NCBI RefSeq assembly: GCF_000716535.1
Contig: NZ_JNWV01000037.1
Span: forward strand, 248,001 to 312,000
From: Streptomyces flaveolus
GTDB lineage: Bacteria; Actinomycetota; Actinomycetes; Streptomycetales; Streptomycetaceae
Direction of reading: 5' to 3'
DNA length: 64,000 nucleotides
This document shows, piece by piece, positions 23,353-33,161 of this stretch. The stretch's first letter is position 1. Each line of letters opens with the position of its first letter. Both the position numbers and the translations under genes were made by a program. The notes below the pieces were generated by a model, which was not told the origin of the DNA, did no database searches, and was given only the letters and a program-made list of their open reading frames with translations.

Positions 23353-24680
23353 CCCCGGGAGCCGTGGGGCCCCTGGGGGACATACGGCCGGCCGCCCCGG
23401 CCGCCCCCGCTTCCGGGCCGGTCCCGCCCGAGGTCCTCGACGCCCTGGCCCGCACCCGGCCGCTGCCCGCCGTCACCGCGGCCCTGCGCGCCGCTCTGCA
23501 CGCCCGGCGGATGCTGCTGCTGAAGGCCCTCCTGGTCCGCTTCGACCGGGTGCGCGGCACCCTGCCTGCCACGGTGCGGCGGCGTTTCGAGGACGACTGG
23601 GCGCTGCTGGAGCGGGCCGAGCGGTCCGACGCCCCCGCCGTCCGTGCCGTCCTCGACTACCCGACGACCGGTGCCTGGCTGGCCACGGCGCTCGCCGCGC
23701 CCGACGGCCCGGAGTTCGCCGACGGGCTCGCCGGACTGGGCGCGGTGGCCGTCGCCGCCGCCCTGCGCGCCGGCTGCCGCTTCACCACCACCCGCCCGCT
23801 GCCCGCCGGCATCCTGCCGCTGCCCGGCATCGGGCTGCTGCGCTGCGCCCGGGGCCGGGCCCGGCTCAGCGGCAGGTCCGGAGCCCTCCGCGTCACCGAC
23901 GGCGCGGGCCAGACCCTGCTGCTGCCCGGGGCCGCCCCGGCCGGACCCGGCACCCGGTGGACCGCCGACGGCGCCCTGGCCTGGTCGGCGCTGCACACCC
24001 TGCCCGGTGGCACCGCCGTACTCGACGACGTCGACCCCTACCGGGTGCCCCCGGACGGCATAGGGCCGGCGGCACTGCCCGCGGCCGAGCGGCCGTACTC
24101 CGACCCGGCCGCGTGGGCCGCCCGCTGGCGCGACGCGCACGCCCTGCTGGCCGCGACGCACCCCGCCCGGGCCGCCGAGACCCTGGGGCTGGTCCGTGCC
24201 GTCGTCCCGCTGGTGCCGTCGGCGGCCGGCGGACCGCCGCTGAGCGCCACCGTGCGGACCGCGCCCGGCGCCGTCCTCGCCCAGCTGCCGGCCGACCGGC
24301 GGGAGCTGGGCGAACTGCTGGTGCACGAGACGCACCACACCAAGCTGGCGGTGCTGGACGAGCTGGTCCCGCTGTGGCGGCCCGGCGGCAGCCTGCACCG
24401 GGTGGGCTGGCGGCGGGACCCGCGCCCGGTGCCGGGGGTGCTCCAGGGCGCGTACGCGCACCTGGCGCTGCTGGACCTGTGGTCGCGGGCCCGCACCGGA
24501 CCCGCCTGGGTGTGGCGGCGGCGCGCCGCCGAACGGTTCGAGACGTGCCGTGAGCAGGTCGCCGAGGCCTTGTCGGTGCTGGCCGAGTCCGATGAACTTA
24601 CCCCCTGCGGAAGGGAGTTCGTCCGGCACATGGGCAGTCACCACGCGCGCCTCGCGGGGAGCGCCCGCGCGCCGGGCTGA
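23349..24680 (+). CDS. Stand-alone HExxH-motif protein (FxsB C-terminal-like; aKG-HExxH hydroxylase-like)
   Basis: 443 residues. The motif HETHH (His326, Glu327, His330) lies in a helix, ELLVHETHHTKLAVLDEL, with His371 in GAYAHLALLDLW as a possible third ligand. The domain resembles the HExxH module found alone or as the C-terminal half of FxsB radical SAM proteins. Some members hydroxylate RiPP peptides using 2-oxoglutarate, so an iron-dependent oxygenase is as likely as a protease. No signal peptide or membrane helix is present. Translation is coupled to the preceding peptide gene, which makes that peptide a natural candidate substrate (inference). Confidence 0.75.
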   Translation: MTPGAVGPLGDIRPAAPAAPASGPVPPEVLDALARTRPLPAVTAALRAALHARRMLLLKALLVRFDRVRGTLPATVRRRFEDDWALLERAERSDAPAVRAVLDYPTTGAWLATALAAPDGPEFADGLAGLGAVAVAAALRAGCRFTTTRPLPAGILPLPGIGLLRCARGRARLSGRSGALRVTDGAGQTLLLPGAAPAGPGTRWTADGALAWSALHTLPGGTAVLDDVDPYRVPPDGIGPAALPAAERPYSDPAAWAARWRDAHALLAATHPARAAETLGLVRAVVPLVPSAAGGPPLSATVRTAPGAVLAQLPADRRELGELLVHETHHTKLAVLDELVPLWRPGGSLHRVGWRRDPRPVPGVLQGAYAHLALLDLWSRARTGPAWVWRRRAAERFETCREQVAEALSVLAESDELTPCGREFVRHMGSHHARLAGSARAPG

Positions 24681-24704
24681 CGCTCCGTCGCAGGCCTATT
24701 GCGT

Positions 24705-24710
24705 TACGTT
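24705..24710 (+). promoter_or_regulatory. Possible -10 box upstream of the TIR/NB-ARC/TPR gene
   Basis: TACGTT in a locally AT-richer stretch, with no good -35. A transcript from here would have a leader of about 48 bases before the ATG at 24764, whose ribosome binding site is agggag. Confidence 0.35.
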
Positions 24711-24763
24711 ATGCGTGCGGCCGCCCAGCAGACCGGTGGCCGCGGTGGAAGCAGGGAGCGGCG

Positions 24764-27700
24764 ATGGCGGAACAGCGGCGGCCGGGCGCGAACGGTGCGG
24801 CGGCACCCGAGCACGTGCTCGTGGTCTTCCCGGGGTACTACCGCTCGTGGGCGGCGTGGATCGCGCAGTGCCTGGAGCGGCACGGACACCGGGCCACCCT
24901 CCAGCGCTGGGACCCGCCGCGCGAGGTCGCGCTGGAGGACTCGCTCGGCGACCTGCTGCTGGCCAGCGGAAAGGTACTGCTGGTCCTCAACGACTGGTTC
25001 TTCGAACTGGGCCCCCGCCCGCCGGGCGAGTGGAACGACGCGCTGCGCGGCTTCGTCGCCGCCCACGCCGACCGGTTCGCGGCCGTCAACCTCACCAACC
25101 GGCCGCTGCTGCCCGCCACCGCCGTCCTGGAACCGGCCAGCCTGTGGGCGCTGAGCGAGGAGGCCGCCGAGGACCGCCTGCTGCGCCGCCTGGGCCTGGA
25201 ACCGCTCGCCCGCCCCCGCACGCTCGCCGGCCGGATCCGCTACCCGGACGAGCGCTGCGAGATCTGGGGCGAGGTGCCGCGCCGCAACCCGCGCTTCACC
25301 GGCCGCGACGACCTGCTGGGCGAACTCCACCAGCGGCTCGCCGACGCCGAGCGCGGCGCCGCCGCCTGCACGCTCGTCGGCATGTCCGGCATCGGCAAGA
25401 CCCAGCTGGCCGCCGAGTACGCGCACCGCTTCAGCACCGACTACGACCTGGTGTGGTGGGTCAACAGCGACGACCGCACCATCCAGCGCGACCGCCTCGG
25501 CGAACTCGCCGTCGAACTCGGCCTGCGCATCGGCAGCGAGCCCGGCGAGCGCATCCGCGCGGTCCGCAACGCGCTCAGGCGCGGGGAGCCGTACGCGAAC
25601 TGGCTGCTGGTCTTCGACGGCTGGGACGACATCGAGGGCGTGACCTCGCTGCTCCCGCAGGGCACCGGGCACGTGCTGATCACCTCCCGCAACCGGGGCT
25701 GGAGCGAGCACACCGACGTGCTGGAGATCCCCGCGTTCCTGCGCCCCGAGTCCACCGCCTACCTGATGCGCCGCGCCCCGCACATCAGCGCCCACGAGGC
25801 CGACGAGGTGGCCGCCGAGTTCGGGGACGTGCCGCTGCCGCTGGTGCAGGCCGCGTCCTGGCTCGGCGAGTCCGGCATGGAGGCCGCCGAGTACCTGCGG
25901 ATGGTGCGCGAACGGCGGCTGTCCACCGTCGACGAGCCCGTCACCGGCGAGGGCTTCCCGCAGTCCTCCCTCACCTCCTGGGCCATACTGCTCAACCGGC
26001 TGCGCCGCTCCCAGCCGCAGGCCATCGAGGTGCTCGGCCTGTGCACCTCCTTCGCCCCCGGACGCATCCCGCTCGGCCTCATCCGCGCCTACCCGCGCGC
26101 CGAACTGCCCGAGGAACTGCGCTGGATGTCCACCGACCTGCCCGCGTGGACCCGGGCCCTGGACACCCTCGTCAACTACTCGGTGCTCACCCGCGAGACC
26201 CGCGGCCCGCTGGCCGCCGAGATGGGCCCGCACCAGGAGTCGGTGCACATGCACCGGCTCGTCCACGACATCGTCTCCAAGCTGACCGGCGACGGCAGCC
26301 ACGAACTGCACCGGCGGGCGGTGCGCACCCTGCTCGCCGAGGCCGACCCCGGCAACCCCGCCGACAGCCGCAACTGGCCGCGCTACGCCGAACTGCTGCC
26401 CCACCTCGAACCCTCCGGCGCGCTGGAGAGCCGGCAGCCGCGCGTGCAGGAGCTGGTCCTGAACTGTCTGCGGTACTGCACCCGCAGCGGCGAGTACAGC
26501 GGCGGCCTGGAACTGGCGCAGCAGGTGCGCGAGCACTGGTCCCGGTTCATGGACCCGATCGACCAGCCGATGCTCGACCTGGCCACCCAGGAGGGCAACA
26601 TGCTCCGCAACAGCGGCCGGTTCCGCGAGCTGTACGAGCTGCACCGGGGCGTGCTCAAACAGCTCCAGGCCGCGCCCCGGCGCAACGAGATCGGCGAGCT
26701 GGTCAGCAAGAGCGCCATCGCCTCCGGCCTGCGCTCCCTGGGCCGCTACCAGGAGGCGTACGACCTCCAGCGCGAGGTCCTCGACGGCAACGAGCGGCTC
26801 CTCGGCCCGGACGAGCCGCCCACCCTGGTCGCCCGGCACAACCTCGGCGTCACCCTGCGCATGCTGGGCCGGTACGCCGAGGCGCTGGACCTCGACCTGG
26901 AGACCCTGGCCCGGCGCGAGAGCGTGCTGCGGGCCCGGCACATCAACACCCTCCACTCCGGGAACGCGGTCACCCACAGCCTCCGCCTGCTCGGCCGCTA
27001 CCGCGAGGCGCTGGCCCGCCAGGAACCCGTCGTACGGCTCCATGTGCAGGTGCTCGGCCCGCAGCATCCGCAGACCCTCGAAGCCCGCTCCCAGCTCGCC
27101 ATGTGCCGGCGCCGGGAGGGCGGTCACGCGCCGGACGTCGGCCCCGGCATGGCCAGCCTGCTGGACCAGCTCATCCAGCTGCACGGCCGCGAGCACTACC
27201 GCACGCTGGCGTTCCTCACCAACTACGGCAACTACCTGCGGGAGCACGGCGATCTCAGCCAGGCCCGCGACCTCATCGACGAGGCGGAGGCCGGCTACCG
27301 GTCGCTGCTCGGCCCCGCGCACCCCGTGGCCACCGGCATGCTGTCCAACACCGGGCTGGTGATGCAGGCGGCCGGTGAGCGGGGCGAGGCCCTGTCCATG
27401 TTCGAGTCCGCGCTCGCCGGCCTCGGCGCCACGCTCGGCCCGGACCACCCCTGGGTCCTGGGCTGCGCCCTCAACGCGACCGGCGCGCGCAACCTCAACG
27501 GCCGCATCGAGGACGCGATGGAACTGAGCCGCGACACCCTGCGCCGGTCCCGGCACACACTGGGCCACGAGCACCCGCTCACGCTGTCGTGCCAGGTCGC
27601 TCTCGCCGCGGACCTGAGGGCGGCACACGAGCAGGAGGAGGCGGGGAAGCTGGAGGAGGACGCCCTGTTCGCCCTCACCCGCACGCTGGGAGCCCAACAC

Positions 27701-27766
27701 CCCCACACGATCTCGGCCCGCCAACGGACCAGGCCCTACTGGGACTTCGAGGCGTACCTGGGCTGA
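24764..27766 (+). CDS. FxsT-like TIR-like/NB-ARC/TPR signalling protein
   Basis: 1000 residues. The N-terminal 130 residues resemble a TIR-like domain (HVLVVFPGYYRSWAAWIAQCLE; then VLLVLNDWFFE). An NB-ARC type STAND NTPase follows, with Walker A GMSGIGKT (206-213) and Walker B LLVFDGWDD (281-289), then VLITSRN and the LPLVQAASWL segment of the winged helix. From about 560 to the end come TPR repeats of the L-G-R-Y-x-E-A-L type. The sequence fits the TPR protein of FxSxx-COOH systems. STAND proteins oligomerise on a trigger; TIR domains often then consume NAD or signal. Whether this TIR-like domain is active cannot be judged. Confidence 0.85.
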   Translation: MAEQRRPGANGAAAPEHVLVVFPGYYRSWAAWIAQCLERHGHRATLQRWDPPREVALEDSLGDLLLASGKVLLVLNDWFFELGPRPPGEWNDALRGFVAAHADRFAAVNLTNRPLLPATAVLEPASLWALSEEAAEDRLLRRLGLEPLARPRTLAGRIRYPDERCEIWGEVPRRNPRFTGRDDLLGELHQRLADAERGAAACTLVGMSGIGKTQLAAEYAHRFSTDYDLVWWVNSDDRTIQRDRLGELAVELGLRIGSEPGERIRAVRNALRRGEPYANWLLVFDGWDDIEGVTSLLPQGTGHVLITSRNRGWSEHTDVLEIPAFLRPESTAYLMRRAPHISAHEADEVAAEFGDVPLPLVQAASWLGESGMEAAEYLRMVRERRLSTVDEPVTGEGFPQSSLTSWAILLNRLRRSQPQAIEVLGLCTSFAPGRIPLGLIRAYPRAELPEELRWMSTDLPAWTRALDTLVNYSVLTRETRGPLAAEMGPHQESVHMHRLVHDIVSKLTGDGSHELHRRAVRTLLAEADPGNPADSRNWPRYAELLPHLEPSGALESRQPRVQELVLNCLRYCTRSGEYSGGLELAQQVREHWSRFMDPIDQPMLDLATQEGNMLRNSGRFRELYELHRGVLKQLQAAPRRNEIGELVSKSAIASGLRSLGRYQEAYDLQREVLDGNERLLGPDEPPTLVARHNLGVTLRMLGRYAEALDLDLETLARRESVLRARHINTLHSGNAVTHSLRLLGRYREALARQEPVVRLHVQVLGPQHPQTLEARSQLAMCRRREGGHAPDVGPGMASLLDQLIQLHGREHYRTLAFLTNYGNYLREHGDLSQARDLIDEAEAGYRSLLGPAHPVATGMLSNTGLVMQAAGERGEALSMFESALAGLGATLGPDHPWVLGCALNATGARNLNGRIEDAMELSRDTLRRSRHTLGHEHPLTLSCQVALAADLRAAHEQEEAGKLEEDALFALTRTLGAQHPHTISARQRTRPYWDFEAYLG

Positions 27767-27773
27767 AAGCGTC

Positions 27774-27830
27774 CCGCAAGGGGCGCGGGGAACCGCGCGA
27801 GCAACCGAGGACGGTCCGCAGCCGCGCACC
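27774..27830. repeat. Short dispersed Streptomyces intergenic element (copy 1)
   Basis: The sequence around cgcaaggggcgcggggaac followed by cgcgcga, and later ccgcagccgcgcacc, resembles a short GC-rich element common at the 3' ends of Streptomyces genes (from memory). A related copy lies at 35688-35741 in this window. It follows the FxsT-like gene by about ten bases and can fold into hairpins. Confidence 0.5.
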
Positions 27831-27858
27831 ATCCGCTACCGCCCCGCCGGGCAGGCGA

Positions 27859-27896
27859 AGAGCCCGGTACCGAGTCGGAACTCGGCACCGGGCTCT
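27859..27896 (-). terminator. Terminator of kgd
   Basis: 17-bp inverted repeat (agagcccggtaccgagt ... actcggcaccgggctct) with loop cgga, 25 bases after the kgd stop. Its single non-Watson-Crick pair is A-C read on the plus strand but U-G on the minus strand, which points to kgd as the main user. It may also stop the converging FxsT-like transcript. Confidence 0.8.
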
Positions 27897-27920
27897 CAGC
27901 TTGGCTGACCGCCGGAGGCA

Positions 27921-30900
27921 CTACGCGTCGAAGACCTCACGCACGAGCTGCTCCTGCTCCGCCTGGTGCCGCTTCGCGGAGCCGACCGCCGGGGACGAGG
28001 AGTGCGGACGCGAGATGCGCCGCAGGCGCTCGCCGTGCGGGACGTCCGCGCCGACCGCCAGGTCCAGGTGGTCGATCAGGTTGAGCGCGATGAACGGCCA
28101 CGCACCCTGGTTCGCCGGCTCCTCCTGCGCCCACAGGTACTTCTCGGCGTTCGGGTACTTGTTGACCTCCGCCTGGATCTCGGCACCCGGCAGCGGGTAC
28201 AGCCGCTCGATGCGGATGATCGCGGTGTCCGTCACGCCCCGCTTCTGCCGCTCGGCCTCGAGGTCGTAGTACAGCTTGCCGGCCACGAAGACGACCTTGC
28301 GGACCGCGGCCGGGTCCGCCGCCGTGTCCCCGATGACGGGACGGAACTGACCCGACGTGAACTCCTCCGTCTTCGACGCGGCGGCCTTCAGGCGCAGCAT
28401 CGACTTCGGGGTGAAGACCACCAGCGGCTTGTGGTGCGGGTTGTGCACCTGCCACCGCAGGAGGTGGAAGTAGTTCGACGGCAGGGTCGGCATGGCGACC
28501 GTCATGTTGTTCTGCGCGCAGAGCTGGAGGAAGCGCTCGACCCGGGCCGAGGAGTGGTCCGGGCCCTGGCCCTCGTAGCCGTGCGGCAGGAGCAGGGTGA
28601 CGCCGGACGTCTGGCCCCACTTCTGCTCCGCTGCCGAGATGTACTCGTCGACCACCGTCTGGGCGCCGTTGACGAAGTCGCCGAACTGCGCCTCCCACAT
28701 CACGAGCGCGTCGGGACGGGCCAGCGAGTAGCCGTACTCGAAGCCCATGACCGCGTACTCGGACAGCAGGGAGTTGTAGACGTTGTAGCGCGCCTGGTCC
28801 TCGGCGAGGTACTGGAGCGGGGTGTACTCCTCGCCCGTCTCACGGTCGATGAGGACCGCGTGGCGCTGGCCGAAGGTGCCGCGCTGGGAGTCCTGGCCGG
28901 ACAGCCGGACCGGGGTGCCCTCCAGCAGCAGGGAGCCGACGGCGAGGGTCTCGCCCATGCCCCAGTCGATCGTGCCGTCCTCGACCATCGCCGCCCGGCG
29001 CTGCAGCTGGGGCAGCAGACGCGGGTGGACGTGGAAGGAGTCGGGGATGTTGACCTGGGACTCGGCGATGCGCTTGACGACCTCCGAGGAGATCGCGGTG
29101 TTCACGGCGACCGGGAAGTCCGCCTGCGGGTCCGGCACGGGGCCGGTGGCCTGTTGGGTCGTGACGGCCTCGCGGACCTCCGTGAAGACCTTCTCCAGCT
29201 GACCCTGGTAGTCCTGGAGGGCCTGCTCGGCCTCTTCCAGGGTGATGTCGCCGCGACCGATCAGGGACTCGGTGTAGAGCTTGCGCACCGAGCGCTTCTT
29301 GTCGATCAGGTCGTACATCAGCGGCTGGGTGAAGGCCGGGTTGTCCGACTCGTTGTGACCGCGGCGGCGGTAGCAGATGAGGTCGATCACCACGTCCTTG
29401 TTGAACGCCTGGCGGAACTCGAAGGCCAGCCGCGCGACGCGGACCACGGCCTCCGGGTCGTCGCCGTTCACGTGGAAGATCGGGGCCTCGATCATGCGGG
29501 CCACGTCCGTCGCGTACATGGAGGAACGCGAGGACTCGGGGGCCGCGGTGAAGCCGACCTGGTTGTTGATGACGATGTGGACCGTGCCGCCGGTGCGGTA
29601 ACCGCGCAGCTGCGACATGTTGAGGGTCTCGGCCACCACGCCCTGGCCCGCGAAGGCCGCGTCGCCGTGCAGGGCGACGGGCAGCACGGTGAAGTCCGTC
29701 CCGCCCTTGTTGATGATGTCCTGCTTGGCGCGGGCGATGCCCTCGATGACCGGGTCGACCGTCTCCAGGTGGGACGGGTTGGCGGCCAGCGAGACCTTGA
29801 TCTGCTCGCCGTCCAGGCCGGTGAAGGTGCCCTCGGCGCCCAGGTGGTACTTGACGTCGCCGGAGCCGTGCATCGACTTCGGGTCGAGGTTGCCCTCGAA
29901 CTCGCGGAAGATCTGCGCGTAGGACTTGCCGACGATGTTGGCGAGGACGTTCAGGCGGCCGCGGTGGGCCATGCCGATGACGACCTCGTCCAGGCGGGAC
30001 TCGGCGGCGGAGTCGATCACCGCGTCGAGCAGCGGGATGACGGACTCGCCGCCCTCCAGCGAGAAGCGCTTCTGGCCGACGTACTTCGTCTGCAGGAAGG
30101 TCTCGAAGGCCTCCGCGGCGTTCAGCCGGCGCAGGATGCGCAGCTGCTCCTCACGCTCCATCTTGGAGTGCGGGCGCTCGACGCGGTCCTGGATCCACTT
30201 GCGCTGCTTGGGGTCCTGGATGTGCATGAACTCGATGCCGGTGGTGCGGCAGTACGAGTCGCGCAGCACGCCGAGGATGTCGCGCAGCTTCATCATCGAC
30301 TTGCCGGCGAAGCCGCCGACCGCGAAGTCGCGCTCCAGGTCCCACAGGGTGAGCCCGTGCTCGGTGATGTCCAGGTCGGGGTGCTTGCGCTGCTTGTACT
30401 CCAGCGGGTCGGTGTCGGCCATGACGTGGCCGCGGACCCGGTAGGAGTGGATCAGCTCGAAGACGCGGGCGGCCTTGGTGACGTCGTCGTCGTGGCTGGC
30501 GTCGATGTCCTTGAGCCAGCGGACCGGCTCGTAGGGGATGCGCAGCGCCTGGAAGATGTCGTCGTAGAAGCCGTTCTCGCCGAGCAGCAGGTTCGCGACC
30601 TGGCGGAGGAACTCGCCGGAGGCGGCGCCCTGGATGACCCGGTGGTCGTAGGTCGACGTGAGCGTCATGACCTTCGAGATGCCGAGCTTGTTCAGGGTGT
30701 CCTGGCTGGTGCCCTGGAACTCCGCCGGGTAGTCCATGGAGCCGACGCCCATGATCACGGACTGGCCGGGCATCAGGCGCGGCACCGAGTGGACGGTGCC
30801 GAGGCCGCCGGGGTTGGTCAGGGAGACCGTGACGCCGGTGAAGTCGTCCATCGTCAGCTTGCCCTCGCGGGCACGGCGGACGATGTCCTCGTAGGCCTGC

Positions 30901-31736
30901 CAGAACTCGAAGAAGTTCAGCGTCTCGGCCTTCTTGATGGCGGCCACGACGAGCTGGCGGTCACCGTTCGGCTTGACCAGGTCGATGGCCAGGCCGAGGT
31001 TGACGTGCGGCGGCTTGACGAGGGTCGGCTTGCCGTCCTTCTCGCCGAACGACCAGTTCATCGACGGCATGGCCTTGATGGCCTGCACCATCGCGAAGCC
31101 GATCAGGTGCGTGAAGGAGATCTTCCCGCCCCGGGCGCGCTTCAGGTGGTTGTTGATGACGATGCGGTTGTCGAACAGCAGCTTCACCGGGACGGCGCGG
31201 ACCGAGGTGGCGGTCGGCAGCTCCAGGGAGGCGTTCATGTTCTTGGCGACGGCGGCGGCCGGGCCGCGCAGCGTGATCAGCTCCGGTCCCTCGGGGGCCT
31301 CGGCGGCGGGGGCGGCCTTGGCCTTGGGCTGAGCGGGCGCCTGTGCGGGCTGCGCCGGCTTGGCCGGGGCGGGGGCCTTCGCCGCGGGGGCCGGGGCCGG
31401 GGCCGGTGCGGGGGCCGCGGCGGGCTTCGGAGCCGCGGGGGCGGCCGGGGCGGCGGCCTGGGGGGCCGGGGCCGCGGGCCGGGCCTGCGGGGCCGTGGTG
31501 GGGGTCTCTGCGGCCCCCGTGGCCGCAGTACCCGCCGGAGCCGGGGTGGCAGGTGCACCCGGCTTGTAATCGGCGAAGAAGTCCCACCAGGCACGGTCTA
31601 CCGAATTCGGGTCCTGGAGGTACTGCTGATAGATCTCGTCGACGAGCCACTCGTTCGGACCGAACGCGGCAGCGGGGTTCTTCCCGGCTTGGTCGTCGGT
31701 GGAGATGCTCGAGTTACTGGGGGACTGTGGCGACAC
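27921..31736 (-). CDS. kgd: Multifunctional 2-oxoglutarate decarboxylase/dehydrogenase (E1 with fused E2-like domain)
   Basis: 1271 residues from the GTG at 31736, so the protein begins [10 protein letters not shown] as in relatives; an upstream GTG at 31763 has no ribosome binding site. Domains: an N-terminal segment ([13 protein letters not shown]), a Pro/Ala linker (about 60-145), an E2-like acyltransferase domain with catalytic His365 in YDHRVIQG, then the thiamine-diphosphate E1 domain ([34 protein letters not shown]) and a C-terminal transketolase-like domain. In actinobacteria this protein joins the E2/E3 of pyruvate dehydrogenase to oxidise 2-oxoglutarate in the TCA cycle. It stands alone, with its own terminator. 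Confidence 0.95.
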   Translation of the reverse strand: MSPQSPSNSSISTDDQAGKNPAAAFGPNEWLVDEIYQQYLQDPNSVDRAWWDFFADYKPGAPATPAPAGTAATGAAETPTTAPQARPAAPAPQAAAPAAPAAPKPAAAPAPAPAPAPAAKAPAPAKPAQPAQAPAQPKAKAAPAAEAPEGPELITLRGPAAAVAKNMNASLELPTATSVRAVPVKLLFDNRIVINNHLKRARGGKISFTHLIGFAMVQAIKAMPSMNWSFGEKDGKPTLVKPPHVNLGLAIDLVKPNGDRQLVVAAIKKAETLNFFEFWQAYEDIVRRAREGKLTMDDFTGVTVSLTNPGGLGTVHSVPRLMPGQSVIMGVGSMDYPAEFQGTSQDTLNKLGISKVMTLTSTYDHRVIQGAASGEFLRQVANLLLGENGFYDDIFQALRIPYEPVRWLKDIDASHDDDVTKAARVFELIHSYRVRGHVMADTDPLEYKQRKHPDLDITEHGLTLWDLERDFAVGGFAGKSMMKLRDILGVLRDSYCRTTGIEFMHIQDPKQRKWIQDRVERPHSKMEREEQLRILRRLNAAEAFETFLQTKYVGQKRFSLEGGESVIPLLDAVIDSAAESRLDEVVIGMAHRGRLNVLANIVGKSYAQIFREFEGNLDPKSMHGSGDVKYHLGAEGTFTGLDGEQIKVSLAANPSHLETVDPVIEGIARAKQDIINKGGTDFTVLPVALHGDAAFAGQGVVAETLNMSQLRGYRTGGTVHIVINNQVGFTAAPESSRSSMYATDVARMIEAPIFHVNGDDPEAVVRVARLAFEFRQAFNKDVVIDLICYRRRGHNESDNPAFTQPLMYDLIDKKRSVRKLYTESLIGRGDITLEEAEQALQDYQGQLEKVFTEVREAVTTQQATGPVPDPQADFPVAVNTAISSEVVKRIAESQVNIPDSFHVHPRLLPQLQRRAAMVEDGTIDWGMGETLAVGSLLLEGTPVRLSGQDSQRGTFGQRHAVLIDRETGEEYTPLQYLAEDQARYNVYNSLLSEYAVMGFEYGYSLARPDALVMWEAQFGDFVNGAQTVVDEYISAAEQKWGQTSGVTLLLPHGYEGQGPDHSSARVERFLQLCAQNNMTVAMPTLPSNYFHLLRWQVHNPHHKPLVVFTPKSMLRLKAAASKTEEFTSGQFRPVIGDTAADPAAVRKVVFVAGKLYYDLEAERQKRGVTDTAIIRIERLYPLPGAEIQAEVNKYPNAEKYLWAQEEPANQGAWPFIALNLIDHLDLAVGADVPHGERLRRISRPHSSSPAVGSAKRHQAEQEQLVREVFDA

Positions 31737-32036
31737 GGCGGCAACCGCCCTCTTCCGCTTCACAAGGTGATGGACAGCGGGAATAAAGGCTACGCCTCCC
31801 TGGCCGGGAAGGTCAGGTCGAGCAAGGTCATCGTCGCGTAAGTCACATCAAGAATCTTGTTTCAGGGCTTGAAATGGCGGGAAACAAGCGTGGTTCCACA
31901 CGTCGGAGGGTGTGCGGGCCCGGGCCCTGCGCGTCTTCGTTCGACGGGTGGCGCGGGCCTGCCCTGATCACACGTGTCCGGCTGCGCGGACCGGCGGTCG
32001 ACCGGCGTGGATCTTGTTGTTCGCTCGGACTTTACG
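31737..32036. other. Intergenic region upstream of kgd
   Basis: 300 bases between kgd and the sensor-kinase gene, both on the minus strand. It must hold the kgd promoter. A small dyad caaga-a-tcttg lies at 31851-31861 and tttca-gggct-tgaaa follows at 31861-31875. No clear -35/-10 pair, RNA gene or coding sequence was identified. Confidence 0.4.
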
Positions 32037-33161
32037 TCAACTTGGGGTGGAAGTCAGTCCCGGAAGAGTGACGATGATCCGGCAGCCCCGCTCGGATTCG
32101 GCCACACCGATCCGGCCGCCGTGCAGATCCACCGCCCACCGGGCGATCGCCAGGCCCAGCCCCGTGCCGCCGTCGCTGCCCGGACCGTGCGGCCGGGTCA
32201 CCGCACCGCGGTTGAACCGCTCGAACACCCGGTGCCACTCCGACCGGGGGATGCCGGGGCCCTCGTCCAGGACCTCCAGCTCCAGCGACTCCGGCTGCGG
32301 CCCGCGCCGCGCCCGCACGGTGACCCGGCCGTGCGGCGGGCTGTGCTTGACCGCGTTGTCGATCAGGTTCGCGACGACCTGGTGGATGCGCTCGGGATCC
32401 GCGTGCGCGGTCAGCTCCGGCGGGGAGACGTCGAGGTGCAGATGGACGTCCGTGCGCGTGTGGCTGCCGGAGCCGGTGGCCATGCCCGCGCGCGCGGAGG
32501 CGACCATGTTGGCCTCCTTCAGCACGCCGGACAGGTACGGCCACACCTCGAACCGCCGCAGCTTCAGCGGTACGACGCCGTTGTCCAGCCGGGACAGGTC
32601 CAGCAGGGTCTCGACCAGGCGGCCGAGCCGCTCGGTCTGCTTCAGGGCCGTCCGCATGGTCTCCGGGTCGGCCTCGGTCACCCCGTCGACGATGTTCTCC
32701 AGCACCGCGCGCAGCCCGGCGATCGGGGTGCGCAGCTCGTGCGAGACGTTCGCGACGAGCTCCTTGCGCTGGTTGTCCTGGGCCTCCAGCTCGTCGGCCA
32801 TGACGTTGATCGTCTGAGCCAGGTCACCGAGCTCGTCCCGGCGGTTCTCGCGCACCCGGCGGGTGTAGTCGCCCTGGGAGATGGAGCGGGCCACCGCGTT
32901 CATCTCGTCCAGCGGCATGGTGAGCGAGTGCGCCACGAACTGCGTGATCAGCAGGGTGGCGATCATCGAGAAGACCGTGATGAAGCGCAGCTCCGTCTTG
33001 GTGTGCACCGCCACGATCGACAGACCCGTGGTGATCAGCACCGAGATGACGACGAGCACGCCCAGCTTGGTCTTGATCGAGAACGGGCGCACGCCGCCCC
33101 AGGGATCCTCGCCGAGGGTCCCTGGGCTCCTCCGTGCGGCCTGGCGCCCGCCGCCGCTCAT
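32037..33161 (-). CDS. Sensor histidine kinase with a near-absent extracytoplasmic loop
   Basis: 374 residues. Two membrane helices (about 33-53 and 59-79) are separated by only about five residues. A HAMP domain follows (80-130). The H-box is VANVSHELRTP (phospho-acceptor His141), then the ATPase domain with LIDNAVKH, DEGPGIP and GGTGLGLAI. The start overlaps the response regulator stop in ATGA, so the pair is co-translated. The tiny outer loop suggests it senses within or at the membrane, or through HAMP. The signal and regulon are not known. Confidence 0.92.
   Translation of the reverse strand: MSGGGRQAARRSPGTLGEDPWGGVRPFSIKTKLGVLVVISVLITTGLSIVAVHTKTELRFITVFSMIATLLITQFVAHSLTMPLDEMNAVARSISQGDYTRRVRENRRDELGDLAQTINVMADELEAQDNQRKELVANVSHELRTPIAGLRAVLENIVDGVTEADPETMRTALKQTERLGRLVETLLDLSRLDNGVVPLKLRRFEVWPYLSGVLKEANMVASARAGMATGSGSHTRTDVHLHLDVSPPELTAHADPERIHQVVANLIDNAVKHSPPHGRVTVRARRGPQPESLELEVLDEGPGIPRSEWHRVFERFNRGAVTRPHGPGSDGGTGLGLAIARWAVDLHGGRIGVAESERGCRIIVTLPGLTSTPS

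Noticed and set aside
27966..31841. 1291-residue open frame opposite kgd
   Set aside because: Exact antisense of the Kgd gene; composition is the complement of its codon pattern and no family features are seen.
31874..32071. 65-residue plus-strand open frame between kgd and the kinase gene
   Set aside because: No ribosome binding site, Arg/Cys-rich with no family resemblance; it overlaps the 3' end of the kinase gene.
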